Assembly: GCF_023898315.1 (NCBI RefSeq)
Contig: NC_064619.1
Location: 499,630,594-499,694,593 of the forward strand
From: Schistocerca nitens
Taxonomy: Eukaryota > Arthropoda > Insecta > Orthoptera > Acrididae
Reading direction: 5' to 3'
Length of the DNA stretch: 64,000 nucleotides
Position numbers and translations under genes: made by a program. Within the stretch, counting starts at the first letter, position 1, and each line of letters opens with the position of its first letter. Shown piece after piece: positions 33,596 through 44,320 of this stretch. The notes below the pieces were generated by a model that saw only the letters and a list, made by a program, of their open reading frames with translations, ran no database searches and was not told the origin of the DNA.

Positions 33596-34440
33596 AACAA
33601 AAATGTCCTGGAATATCATTAGAACATAACAGATATGACGGACCCGTGTAAGGCGGCCACAAATCACCCACTCATGGATGCTCAGGCTAGACAGAATACT
33701 GACCAATTTAAATACGCCCGTAAACACAATTGCCACTCTCAGGCTGGTCACTGCACCGACTTTTAGCCAACGAAAACTTGTTATAAGATGGCTTAACTTG
33801 CTGACAGAATTAGAGCTAACCTCGTGCAAGGAAGCATTACACCACACAGTCCTGATTGAGCGACCACATGATCAACCAACAAGAAGCATGAATTTACTCA
33901 TAACCCACGACAGAACAGCGAAGCAATTAAACTGCCGAAACTACACCTCCCATCGGACAGTAACGGGAGGAGGAGGAAAGATCACTGTCTTCAATTACAC
34001 CGGTGTCAGGGACAGGAAACCCGGTCGCCGGACGCCACAAGGCAGAAGAGACGCTGGTTACACAAAATTATTACTTAATGATTAAACCTTCCACGAACTT
34101 AACTAGCAATTATGCTCGAACAGGCAGTACACGTCCTCCGATGGCAAGGATCCACACATCCGACCACGCACGCGTCGCCAGCGTACCCAACACGCCACGG
34201 TCACGCTACAGCACGTTCTGTCACCGGAGTTCACGTCTCTCTGCAACGTTGACGGGTAGTGACGTCTCCTTCATGTTAGGTGTCTCCTTTTAAACTCCAG
34301 TGTTGAAACGGAGGATTTAAAGAAGCTTGTTAACGTCCCACCAAGGCGAAATGAACAGAAACTACTCATAGGGCGATTCTGTATACAACCAACACGCGGG
34401 GAGCTCTTCCGTCAACTCGACCCGCTCACTACACACAACC
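33596..34440. other. Unclassified block next to the tandem repeat
   Basis: An open frame of 135 codons (33678-34085 +) begins MLRLDRILTNLNTPVNTIAT and ends in a stretch rich in Arg and Gly. It has no motif I recognise. Together with the tandem units it may be part of a retroelement 3' region; that is inference. Confidence 0.3.
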
Positions 34441-35209
34441 GACATACATCACGTGGCGCGGTACAACCGACCACGCCTCCTTCGCGCTGGAGAGCCACAC
34501 TGCCCTCCCATCTCCACCAGACTCTGCGCGCAACCCCCTACTTCCGCGCCACCACACGAGGCTACAACCGGTCAAAGATCTCACTTCCTCCATAGCAGTT
34601 TCCCGGAAGCAAAAACGCAGATATCGATAGCAGAGGGAAAAGACAACCAAGCAGCCACTTAATGACAGACAACATATCAAACAAACATGTCAGGGGAAGA
34701 AAAGGAAAACCAATGCAATCTAAACACAAGGTGTAGCACGAGTCGATACACGGCTCAAATGTCTAAATTGTTTCAGTTCTGGTGTTTCACATATAATGCG
34801 TTTTTTAAGGGCTGAAGATCTTATTTAGTTTTTTCTTTTTTTAGCTTAGCCTTGTGTTGTTGGTTCATATATTGTTTTAAAGACTACTTGCTAGCAAATG
34901 ATGTTCAATTGTTTTCTCTGGTTGGTGTCCTAAGATACAAGTTCTTGTTGCATGTGTCAGTGTTTTTCTTAATATATTGTATACGCACAATAAGTATAAT
35001 TTCGTTACTATATTTCCTTCCTCGTGTTGCAATTTTAAAGGGAAACAGTACACATAGTTCACTCGAACCTTTGGATCGGATAACTGTGCGTTGCAAGAGC
35101 TGAAAGAGACTGTAAGGGAATGAAACAATCTAAGTCAGCGAACTGCAGAACTCGGTACTTGTAATCCGACAATTACCCACTCAGCCTTCTAGCTATGCCG
35201 CACTTGATG
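34441..35209. other. No feature recognised
   Basis: Mixed sequence with no repeat boundary or protein motif that I can support. Confidence 0.35.
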
Positions 35210-35540
35210 GCAGCAAAGCCGTGTAGGCGGCGAACACCGGCCGGCCTAACGAGACCCCCGGAGCCGGCGAGTATGCGCGAGCAATTTACGGCGACAGCTG
35301 CCTAGACCGGCGCGGCGGCCACTCGTGCGCCCGTATCCATCCAGCCGTCAGAGCCCGGCGTCTCGTCGGAGTGACGGCCGGACACGGCGCTCCCTCGTTA
35401 GGGCCGCGCCTGCTGCCGGCTGGGACCTGGGAGCGTGACCCGCTCACAGGCCGCTGGCACGCCGCACTGGCGCGCCGATTCTCTGCCGCCAGGCAGCCGT
35501 CACGAACCGTGCCTGTCTCCGAGACGTGAGTCAACGAGCA
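35210..35540 (+). other. CpG-rich GC island
   Basis: About 330 bases are markedly GC- and CpG-rich (cggcgcggcggccact, cggccggacacggcgctcc, actggcgcgccgatt) while both flanks are AT-rich. It ends with gagacgtgagtcaac, which contains a good 5' splice-donor core (gtgagt). It could be a promoter with a first exon or simply an element's GC-rich region. No start codon context or protein motif decides. Confidence 0.4.
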
Positions 35541-36057
35541 GCTCAGAGACAGTAGCCGGTTTTACACAGTATCTAAATACTGACATTCTAAATTTCGGAT
35601 TCTACACTACAACTTGTACAAAATGCAGCGTATTTCTTTTTTCTATTCACCCAAAAGGTTTTAGGCACATGTGGATAATTTTTTTTTATTTTTAGTTTAG
35701 TTAGTTATGCAAAAATATTTATATTAAGTTCAATGGTTTTTTACTACCTTAGGACTAATAACGGTAACATGTGTCTTTATTGTCATCCATTCCTCACCAG
35801 AAACTGCATAAAGTGGAAAGTCGTCTTGAATTTATGTCTTTTTATCGTTTCGTAGCATGTCATCTTCAAATCAGTAGGAAGTCGCTTTAGTTGCTATCGC
35901 GCTCTTCAGTCCAAAGACTGCTTTGATGCGGAATTTTTACCCTAATATGCCAGCCAGTATATCGTCTGCAGGCCTCTTCATCTCTCCCCCCCCCCCCCCC
36001 CCCCCACGCACACACACATGTCTTCATTATCAAACACTATTCCTTGATGCCTCTGGA
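35541..36057. other. AT-rich spacer with a poly-C run
   Basis: A C run of about 20 at 35986-36005 is followed by a short CA tract. Nothing else is recognised. Confidence 0.5.
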
Positions 36058-36840
36058 TGCCAAGCGGTTCTAGGCGCTTCTGTCCGAAACCGCGCCGCTG
36101 CTGCTACAGTCGCAAGTTCGAATCCTGCCACGGGCATGGATGTGTGCGATGTCCTTAGTTAGGTTTAAGTAGTTCTAAGTCTAGGGGACTGATGACCTCA
36201 GGTGTATTGCAGGTAACATTGCAGAGCGATATGAAGTGGGACAAGCATGTAATGGAAGTCGTAGGGAAGGCGGATAGTCGTCTTCGGTTCATTGGTAGAA
36301 TTTTGGAAAGATGGGGTTCATCTGTAAAGGAGACCGCTTATAAAACACTAATACGACTTTTTCTTGAGTGCTGCTCGAGCGTTTGGGATCCCTATCAGGT
36401 CGGATTGAAGGAGGACATAGAAGCAATTCAGAGGCGGGCTGCTAGATCTTTTACTGGTAGGTTTGATCATCACGCGAGTGTTACCGAAATGCTTCAGGAA
36501 CTCGGGTGGGAGTCTCTAGAGGAAAGGAGGCGTTCTTTTCGTGAATCACTACTGAGGAAATATAGAGAACCAGCATTTGAGGCTGACTGCAGTACAATTT
36601 TACTGCCACCAACTTACATTTCGCGGAAAGACCACAAAGATAAGATAAGAGAGATTAGCGCTCGTACAGAGGCATTCAGGCAGTCATTTTTCCCTCGTTC
36701 TGTTTGGGAGTGGAACAGGGAGAGAAGATGCTACTTGTGGTACGAGGTACCCTCCGCCAAGTACCGTATGGTGGATTGCGGAGTATGTATGTAGATGTAG
36801 ATGTAGTACTTAGAGCCATTTGAACCTTTTTTTGTTTTTG
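36058..36840 (+). mobile_element. SINE family A, split by a LINE fragment
   Basis: Head and body occupy 36058-36204 (aagcggttctaggcgc; gcaagttcgaatcctgcc; ggggactgatgacctcagg). The last tail part (agtacttagagccatttgaa) resumes at 36805. About a dozen tail bases are missing at the junction, so the LINE insertion involved a small target deletion rather than a clear duplication. Confidence 0.8.
36205..36804 (+). pseudogene. I/Jockey-like LINE, C-terminal 3' fragment
   Basis: An open frame runs to 36794. It reads LQSDMKWDKHVMEVVGKADS, LRFIGRILERWGSSVKETAY, LECCSSVWDPYQVGLKEDIE, AIQRRAARSFTGRFDHHASV and ends FFPRSVWEWNR, the typical region C-terminal to the RT palm (VWDPxxxxxIxxIExIQRRAARF). The fragment ends in a TGTAGA-type simple tail (gtagatgtagatgtag), so the 3' end is intact and the 5' end is truncated before the FADD box. 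The frame is unusually clean for a truncated copy, suggesting recent insertion. Stop-free sequence also extends upstream into the SINE by chance. Confidence 0.75.
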
Positions 36841-38780
36841 TTTTGAACCTCTGGAGGTGTTCTATCAGCTGGCCCATTCGTTTATTCAGGTTGTGTCATA
36901 AATTTCTTTTTTGCGCAATTCGGCTGGTAATTTGACCCACCCATCTAATTTTTAGCATTCTTCTACGGCATTAAATTCCAAAAGCTTCTATTCTTATCCT
37001 TATCGTCCATGTTTCACTTCCATACAAAGCTACACTCCAGAAAAATACCTTCAGAATAGACTTCAATAACTTAGATTTCTTTTAAATACTTACCTAATTT
37101 ATGTTAGATACTAACAAGTCCCTCTTTTTCAGCAATATCTTCTTTCTATTGCCAGTCTGCATTTTATATCGTCTCTACCTCGGCCATCATGTTATTTTGC
37201 TGCCCGAAAAGGAAAACTCACCTACCACTTTTAGCGTCTCATTTCTTAATCTAATTCCCTCAGCATCGCCTTGTTCGATTCGACTACTGCTTACTACCCT
37301 TGTTCTATTTATATTGACGTTCATATTATAATCTCTCTTTAAGGCACTATCCACTCCGTTCAACTGCTCTTCCAAGCCTTCAGCCATCTCTGACATAATT
37401 GAAGAGTTACTGAGAAACCATAAAGGGCTCATTTCTTCTCCATAAATTTTAAATCATTTTCCATATTTCTCCTTTTTTTCCTCTACTGCTTGTTCAATGT
37501 ACAGATTTAATAACATCGGGGATAGGCTACAAACCTTTCTCATTCCCTTCTCATCCACTGCTTCCCTTTCATGCCCCTCGACTCGTTTAACTGCACTCTG
37601 GGAACTGTACAAGCTGTAGAAAACCTTTTGCTCGCTGTATTTTATCCAATCTAATTTCAAAATTTCAAAGAGTGAAGTCGAGTCCACATTTCAAAACTTT
37701 TTCTAATTATACAAATGCTATTAACGTGGGGTTATCTTTTAGCGCTATTCGTAGGTTCCGTAGTTCCTCGCGTCTTTATGCAATCATCCGCAACACAAAC
37801 TGATCTTTCCCAATGTCAGCTTCAACCATCTTTTCCATTTTTCTGTAAATAATTCGTGAAAGTATTTTTGAACGGAGCAAGGATACCACCAGAATCAGAC
37901 TAGCACTCTCAAAAAGGGCATTCCTGGCCAAGAGAAATCTACCAGTGACAAATATAGGTCTTAATTTGAGGAAGAAATTTCTGAGAATGTACGTCTGGAG
38001 CACAAGACAGTATAGTAGTGAAACATGGACTGTGGAAAACCGGAACAGAAGAGAATCGAAGCATTTCAGATCTGGTGCAACATACGAATGTTAAAAATTA
38101 AGTGGGCTGATAAGGTAAGGCATGAGGAGGTTCTGCATAGAATCGGGGAAGAAAAGAATATGCGGAAGTCACTGACAAGGAGAAGGGACAAGAATGGTAG
38201 GACATCTGTTAAGACATGGTACTAGAGGTAGCTGTAGAGGGCAGAAACTGTAGAGGAAAACAGAGATTGGAATACATCCAGCAAATAACTGGGGATGTAT
38301 GTTGCAGGTGCTACTCTGAGATGAAGAGGTAGCCACAGGAGACGAATTCTTGGCGGACCGCATCAAACCAGACAGAAGACAAATGGCTCGCAAAAAAAAA
38401 AAAAAAAATAAAATAAAAAAAAAAAATAAAAAAAAATAAAAAATAAAAAAAATTTAAAAAAATCGTACCATGACTTTTCAAATTTCTGGTTCCGTAGTGT
38501 TCATACCTGTCACCACTTGCCCTCTTTGGAATGAATATCTTATATCATTCCAACAGTATGAGTGTATTTCCACCCGTCTCATTTATCTTGTGTATCAGGT
38601 GAAATGATTTCGCCATGGCTGGCTCTTATAAGAGTCACAATAATTTTGAGGAAATGTCTTCTACCCCAGGCGTTTTGTTTCCACTCAAAGAATGGGATGT
38701 AATGGTCGAGCAGCTTCTGTCATATGCCACACATTTTTGTAAATGTTAAGAGACGCTTGAGGTGGTTAAAGAGCGATGGA
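36838..38780 (-). pseudogene. RTE-like LINE, minus strand, split by a plus-strand LINE
   Basis: From the right: a leader like KTPGVEDISSKLL and FIPKRASGDRYEHYGTRN at 38480-38700, then, past the inserted LINE, SKILSRIIYRKMEKMVEADI (about 37800-37870), CSLSPMLLNLYIEQAVEEKK (37500), GLEEQLNGVDSALKRDY (37340) and LYGSETWTI...RMLKIRWV (36960-37040), ending HLQRF near 36850. The order matches the LINE at 48900-50518, its closest relative in this window. The catalytic box is not intact and stops are frequent. Confidence 0.75.
37878..38470 (+). pseudogene. 5'-truncated RTE-like LINE inserted in the minus LINE
   Basis: It contains the C-terminal part only: KRAFLAKRNLPVTNIGLNLR, KKFLRMYVW, SSETWTV, LKIKWADKVRHEEVLHRIGE, then the ggcggaccgcatcaaacc end and a long A-rich tail (38393-38462) with interspersed T. 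It resembles the LINE at 13171-16972. The long tail suggests it is younger than its host. Confidence 0.8.
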
Positions 38781-38935
38781 ACTGGGTAGTTTGACAAGCG
38801 TTTGCTGACTCAGATTTCATGCCGTCAATTCTGAAATTATTTAACGTTTTAGAAAGCACGCTTTAAATTCATTTGACTATTTCCTTCGGAACAAATTTTC
38901 TCTTATCAACTGACCTTTTAGTTTCTTCAAGGTTC

Positions 38936-39163
38936 AAAAATGGTTCAAAGGGCTGTGAGTACTATGGGACTTAACATCTGAGGTCATCAGTTCACTATAC
39001 CTTCGAACTACTTAAACCTACGGTCTCAGGTATGGGGTGTATAAAGCGGGCATGGATGTGTGTGATGTTCTTGGGTTAGTTAGATTTAAGTTGTTCTAAG
39101 TCTAGGGGACTGATAACCTTAGATCTTAAGTCCCATAGTGCTTAGAGCCATTTGAACCATTTT
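38936..39163. repeat. Head-to-head pair of truncated family A SINEs
   Basis: A minus-strand tail half (38936-39020) is followed after about 27 bases by a plus-strand copy from cgggcatggatgtgtg to gagccatttgaaccatttt (39048-39163). Outer ends mirror each other (ggttcaaaaatgg / ccattttgaac). Both lack their tRNA heads. Confidence 0.85.
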
Positions 39164-39339
39164 GAACAATTTCCGCCAGTGGGTTTTGTATTTAATCTTC
39201 TGACACCTTCTGATGTAAACGACGGTACGTGTAATTCACAGGAACAATTCCTACATTATAAAGTATAAAATCAATAAGGGAGTCGTATGTAAGCATATTT
39301 ACAGCTAGTTTTCTTCCACGCCGCGCTTGAAAGCTAATA

Positions 39340-40334
39340 CACTGTTCAACACATTAATGTGACCACCTCTCCAGAGCCTGAATAATCACCATCTGCAGCA
39401 GGGCGGACTGCTGCGAGACGTGGAGGAAGAGAGTCAGCGAGGTTCCAAAAGGTAGCGACAGGCTTATGGAGCCATGCCGACTCTAGTGCCGCTGCCAGCT
39501 GCGCCAGGTTTCTCTGTTGAGGATGCATGGAACAGCCCTATAGAGGTGGTCCCACAGATTCTCGACTACGTTTTAATCCGGGGAGCTTGGTGGCCAGGGG
39601 ACTGAGGTAAACGCATCCTGGTGCTCTTCGAATCACGCACGTCGAGCTGTGTGACAGCTGTAGCAATGTATTTGCTTTCTGACGTTTCACACCGTACACA
39701 CCAGCGGCCATCTGTACAATGGAGAATAAAACATGACCAATCTGAGAACGCCACCTGTCGCCAGTCAGTGGACGTTCAGTTGTGGTATTGGCGTGTAAAT
39801 TCCAGCCACCGTCGCCGACTAACAGCAGTCAGCGTGGGCGCATATACCAGGCGCCTGCTACGGAGACCTACATGCAACAACGTTCGATGAACGGCCGTTG
39901 AGGAGGCACTGTTTCTAGCCCCTTGGTTCATCTGGGTATTCACTTGCTCAACAGTTTCACGCCTATCCACCCGTACTCACCTCCGCAGCCGTCGTCACCC
40001 CTGTCATCTATGGCCCGTGGCGCATCATAGTTGCCTCATCGTTAATTCTCGATAACGCCATTTTCCATTGCACTGTATAGTTTAACCACAGCGGCACGCG
40101 AACAGTTTACGCACTTAGCCGCTTCGGAAATGCTACCAGCCAATGATCATGATCTTGGAAGTCGGATAAATCGCTTCGTTTCCGCATTACGACAACAAAT
40201 GCACTGTTTTCCTCGTCCCCCAACACGCTTTATACACCCTCCACTACTTATGCTACCACCTTCTCTCTGTGAGTGGTTATTGCACGTTCACGTCGTACAA
40301 CGTTGGTGGTCACATAAACGTGACTTGATCGTCT
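39340..40334 (-). pseudogene. Tc1-like element, 1.0 kb with both ends
   Basis: Ends follow TA (39338-39339; 40335-40336) and share an inverted terminus around ttaatgtgaccacc / ggtggtcacataaac. Minus-strand frames read SSTAVHRTLLHVGLRSRRLV (bipartite helix-turn-helix, about 39860-39920), RRRWLEFTRQYHN (39790), and VRCETSESKYIATAVTQLDV (39640-39700), typical of Tc1-like transposases before and after the first catalytic Asp (here FSDWSCF, where the usual FSDESRF has lost Glu). The C-terminal third is short or lost. Confidence 0.75.
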
Positions 40335-40517
40335 TAACCGTCATGAATTCAGTTCCCGGTCCCCTCCAGTCGTACTAATTATATGCAGAGAAAAGGTGAT
40401 TCTGCAGAAGAACGAAAGTTGCAGATAATGTTTTTTCACAAATTATCTCGAAAATGTTATCCGATGAGGTAATATAAATTATTTCCGCTGACAGTGCACA
40501 TGTAGAGTACGTTGGTG

Positions 40518-40743
40518 GTTGATTTGGAGGAGGAGACCAAACAGCGAGGTCATCGGTCTCATCGGATTAGGGAAGAATGGGGAAGGAAGTCGGCCGTGTC
40601 CTGTCAAAGGAACCATCCCGGCGTTTGCCTGAAGCGATTTAGGGAAATCACGGAATACCTAAATCAGGGTGGCCGGACACGGAATTGAACCGTCGTCCTC
40701 CCGAATGCGAGTCCAGTGTGCTAACCACTGCGCCATCTCGCTT
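40518..40743 (-). mobile_element. SINE family D, full length
   Basis: The complement begins ccaagcgagatggcgcagtg (A box) and gacggttcaattccgtg (B box), followed by the body ggccaccctgatttagg ... cgatgacctcgctgtttggt. The tRNA-like head carries the most conserved sequence. Target duplication is not clear (gtagag / gtagac). Confidence 0.85.
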
Positions 40744-40782
40744 GGTAGACGTAATGTAATTACTGAAAATACATGGTGAAAA

Positions 40783-40908
40783 TTTTCAAATGTGTGTGAA
40801 ATCTTATGGGACTCAACTGCTAAGGTCATCAGTCCCTAAGCTTACACACTACTTAACCTAAATTATCCTAAGGACAAACACACAGTCCATGACTGCAGCG
40901 CGATAGAC
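40783..40908 (-). mobile_element. SINE family B with internal deletion
   Basis: The 3' tail (caaatgtgtgtgaaatctta) through caaacacac joins directly to cagtccatgactgcagcgc of the head, so the B box and neighbouring bases are missing. Exact TACATGGTGAAAA repeats flank it (40770-40782; 40909-40921). Confidence 0.88.
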
Positions 40909-40921
40909 TACATGGTGAAAA

Positions 40922-42530
40922 CAATTTATGTAAACACTCGAATGTAATAGTATTACTCATACTATTTAATCATTTTTGGTTGGTTTTTGTAGCTAAACGT
41001 ATCATACTGATATCTGTTAATGTTCCTTTTAAATCTATAAGAATGATGTTATCGAGGTGGCATAGTTTCATCGTGAAATGACGTGGTGATAGGAACTTAC
41101 CGAAGAACAGATTCAGAATTTGGAGCAGAGTCTGATGTATATGGCGTAGCTACTACCTCTACTGTTTCAAACACTACAGTAACTAATAGACCGAGCAGAA
41201 TAGTGTCAAATGGACCTGTGGGTAAAACGTCTAGTACAGATTCAGCAGGTAGCGTAGACCCGTCACATCCGATTGAGGAAGCATTTCATGGAAGTCTTCA
41301 AATTGACTTCGGTACTGAGGGGGATGCAAATGTCTAAAGTTGGTTGAGAACCCCTTTCCTCTGGGAAATGTCTTCCTCCTGAGGGCATACGTGTACAAAC
41401 AGAAGTTGACATTGTTAATTTCCTGACGATGTTTTCAAACTTACCAGTGAAACTATCATCTATGATTTTCTGGTCCTGATTTTTCGGTATGGAAATTTAC
41501 GGCCCCATAACCCATAATGGCCTTGGAAATACATAATAAATTGAGCGGATTATTATTTACAAAGGCTACATACTGACATGAATTACATTGCTCTGTTGGC
41601 AAGGCCATTTTGACACTTACAGGGTTCGCGGGGAGTCGGTGTAAGAAACGAAAGGAATCTGTGCCGTACCTCGAACTAGTGTCCCACGGGCCCATCTGTT
41701 CGCGATATACATCAGTTACTTAAACGAAGACGATTTTAGCTTTCAGTTCGTTAGCCAACGACGCACTTGTGTAAAGGGAGGTGAAGAGTCACAGAATGGA
41801 GGGACATCTGGAGATGATCAGCACCTCGTTCAAAAATTATCGGATGAGGCAAGATATAAGGACATATAATCAAAACCACGTAAATACACGAAGCAGCCTA
41901 CATTTTACTATATCACAGGCTGTCAATTAAGGGAATGAGTCAGTATTCAATAGCGGTTTAATGCCGATACGTCACATAAATGTATCCATGTGGAAGTCAG
42001 ATAGATGTTGGACTCAGAGAAGAATCTTAAGAACGTGTAAGTTATAGACGAAATAGTTTGTTGCCAATAACCTCGTTTGACCAATTCCTGAATGTTGTTA
42101 GATGGCCAGGAATGCATACGCAGTTCCATCAACGGAAGAGACAGTTAAAGAAGAGCTGCATGCTACGTCACGGATTTCTTTACTCCCCGCGAGAGTGTCA
42201 AAAAAAATGCCCAAGAACCCTCTGAAAGTGATGACAGAAGGAAGCTGTTGAGCATCGCGGGGAGTCCCACTCTCAAAAGTTTCCAGAATCAGCTTTCCTA
42301 CAATATACATCCCGCTTAATAACCACAATGGTAGAATTTTTCTAGAGCTTGAGCAAAGAGGTACTGGCAAAATTTCTTCCCGCATACCATTCTCGAAAAG
42401 TATAGGAAGAGGGAGTAATTAAAATGGCACGACTTCTCCACCAGACACCATCAGTCTGCTTTTGGGAAGTAGACGTAATGATTTTCTCAGATGCCTCTCG
42501 CACGAAAATCTCTTTTTACATACTGTCAGT
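40922..42530. other. Mostly unassigned; possible LINE RT scrap 41680-41800
   Basis: Around 41690 the + strand reads HLFAIYISYLNEDDFSFQFV, reminiscent of GPxLFLIYINDL, an RT motif of I/Jockey-type LINEs. It stands alone, so support is weak. An 84-codon Ser/Thr-rich frame (41083-41337 +) shows no motif. Confidence 0.3.
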
Positions 42531-42620
42531 AAAAGTTTTATTTTTAACTGTATTTGAGTCAAATACAAAAACCTTAGAAAAGTTTGTATTTGATTCAAAT
42601 ACAATTAAAAACAAAAACAT
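42531..42620. repeat. Nested palindromes in an imperfect inverted repeat
   Basis: Two 19-base palindromes of the form TGTATTTGA-n-TCAAATACA lie at about 42548-42566 and 42584-42602. Flanking sequence (gttttatttttaac / attaaaaacaaaaac) extends the symmetry so that the two sites form arms of one larger inverted repeat. Confidence 0.75.
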
Positions 42621-43555
42621 TGCAGTGAATAATACACTTTTCTGAAATCTATGAATACCATTATGTTTATTTTTAAGATTTTTGTATTACTCTTTCTCGT
42701 AATCCAACAAAAAAATGTTATTAAAAGCAAAAGACCCAAACGTTTTCTGAATGATATTACTTTTAATACTGGAACTGAAGTACAACGACCAGTCCAAGGC
42801 GAGACACGATCTGTTATTCTTCTCCACCAAACAGTCAGTGTCGCAGTTTCTCATTTAATCTCTAACTATGCCCGGCTGTATGCGTCCATTACGAACACGA
42901 TAACATTCGTCCCAAGCAGCTATTATCTTCTCCCCTGGGGAGGCTATAAACTACCTCTCCGGAGGAACAATAGCTGCAATGGAGAGGAACAGCGTACCTT
43001 TAATCTTCTGGGCTCTATCTGTTCAGATAGGCATATGAGGACAGTGGGGTCGAAGGAACGAGTTAGTGGGACACTGGTTCTCGAAACTACTTCTGTATCG
43101 AAGTAATTCAATTTAATCTCTACAAGTACTGCCAGTTACATAATGCTGTTCATTAAACAAGTAATTTCACCACCAAGAGTTTATATCGCTGCCCTTTCTC
43201 AGAACCTGTGTAAAAGATGTGACCTTTTTTTTCTTTTAATGCAGCTGCATTCGGGAGCTGTGTCAGGTCGGGTTGAAAAGGAAACACAAATTTTAAACTG
43301 AAAGAATTGTAACATACAAGGGTTCGCTTTGCCATAAAACCGAGGATGTATGCTTTATACAAGATTCACGTAAGAGCATGTTCACTTGTATACTATGATA
43401 ATGAACAGAGATTTAAATTAACGGGTTCTGGTAATGTAATTTGGGGGTAGGGGGGGGGGGTCTTACGGGTGGGAAGGCAAGACAGAATACTCCTCTTCCG
43501 TCAAAGAATGGTAGAGGTCAGTCTCTCATTTCGTGGAGACAAAGTTACAATACCA
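42621..43555. other. No gene recognised
   Basis: A phrase at 42431 (cttctccaccagacacc) recurs approximately at 42820 (cttctccaccaaacag). A 151-codon frame (42651-43106 +) has a hydrophobic N-terminus (IFKIFVLLFLVIQ) but no homology I recognise and no support as a gene. A G run sits at about 43443-43460. Confidence 0.3.
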
Positions 43556-43690
43556 GTTCGGCCATCCAGATAAAGGATTTTCTCTAAATCAATTAAAACG
43601 AGTACCAGTACAATTAGTTTTAAAAGAACACGGCCGATTTCATTCCCTATTATTGCCAATCCGAGCCTGAGCTCCGTTTAGGGAAACTTT
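43556..43690 (+). mobile_element. SINE family D, degenerate
   Basis: The order cggccatccagataaagg, agaacacggccgatttcatt, ccctattattgccaatccga follows the family D body with many changes. The tRNA-like head is missing. Confidence 0.6.
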
Positions 43691-44225
43691 GTCGTTCTCG
43701 GGATGTTAAAATCTGATCATTTTTGGTTGATGCAGCTCGTCGTCTGAAGATTCATAAAACAATACCGAATTTCTATATTCAAACGAAAGATACGTATAAG
43801 GCAAAAAGCTGTGGTTATATGCGAGTTATATTACGCGGTCACTAGATACAAGTTGAAAGATGGAGAAAACGAAGTTCATTCGTGAGCATAGCTAGGGCAA
43901 TACAGTCCCACTCGCAAGAATGATTTTTGTCAATACCAAACAGTTTTCAAAAGGCACTCAAATTGAGCATTTTAGTCAGCGTTCCTGGATACAGAACTTA
44001 TTCATTTCTCAACCAGAATGAAGAACTGGTCCTACCACACTATAAAAAAAAGCGACTATATCCTGGACATAGGGATGTAAAACAAGGGAAATGGCTTTCC
44101 GACGTACTTACCGGTTTCAGACACATTTAAATCAAAACACCTTGACATACTCGCGGTTTTTCACTTGTCAGAATTAGTATCCATGTTATGTAATATAATG
44201 CATCGTATCAAATAAAGAAATATGA
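43691..44225. other. No feature recognised
   Basis: Unassigned spacer. Confidence 0.4.
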
Positions 44226-44320
44226 AACCTAATGTCATGTCGTACAACATGACACATGCCATCATGTCACCCAGCATGGCACTTGTCATGTCGTGCAATA
44301 TGACACAGTATGTCATTAAA
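44226..44320. repeat. Direct repeat rich in ATGTCA/TGACAT
   Basis: tgtcatgtcgtacaacatga recurs as tgtcatgtcgtgcaatatga about 56 bases later; between them lie more catgtca and catggca steps. The unit itself is partly palindromic. Confidence 0.7.

Noticed and set aside
33678-34085. 135-codon frame as a retroviral-type gag or envelope
   Set aside because: No zinc knuckle, protease, or membrane segment is visible; left as an unclassified block.
37776-38003. Single LINE with twin-priming 5' inversion
   Set aside because: The two oppositely oriented LINE parts overlap in the C-terminal region and differ in sequence; the minus LINE also continues beyond the plus LINE, so it is a nested insertion.
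41083-41337. Ser/Thr-rich 84-codon frame as a small protein
   Set aside because: No signal peptide, motif or neighbour supports it.
42651-43106. 151-codon frame with a hydrophobic N-terminus as a membrane protein
   Set aside because: The hydrophobic start comes from AT-rich codons, and the remainder lacks any family pattern.
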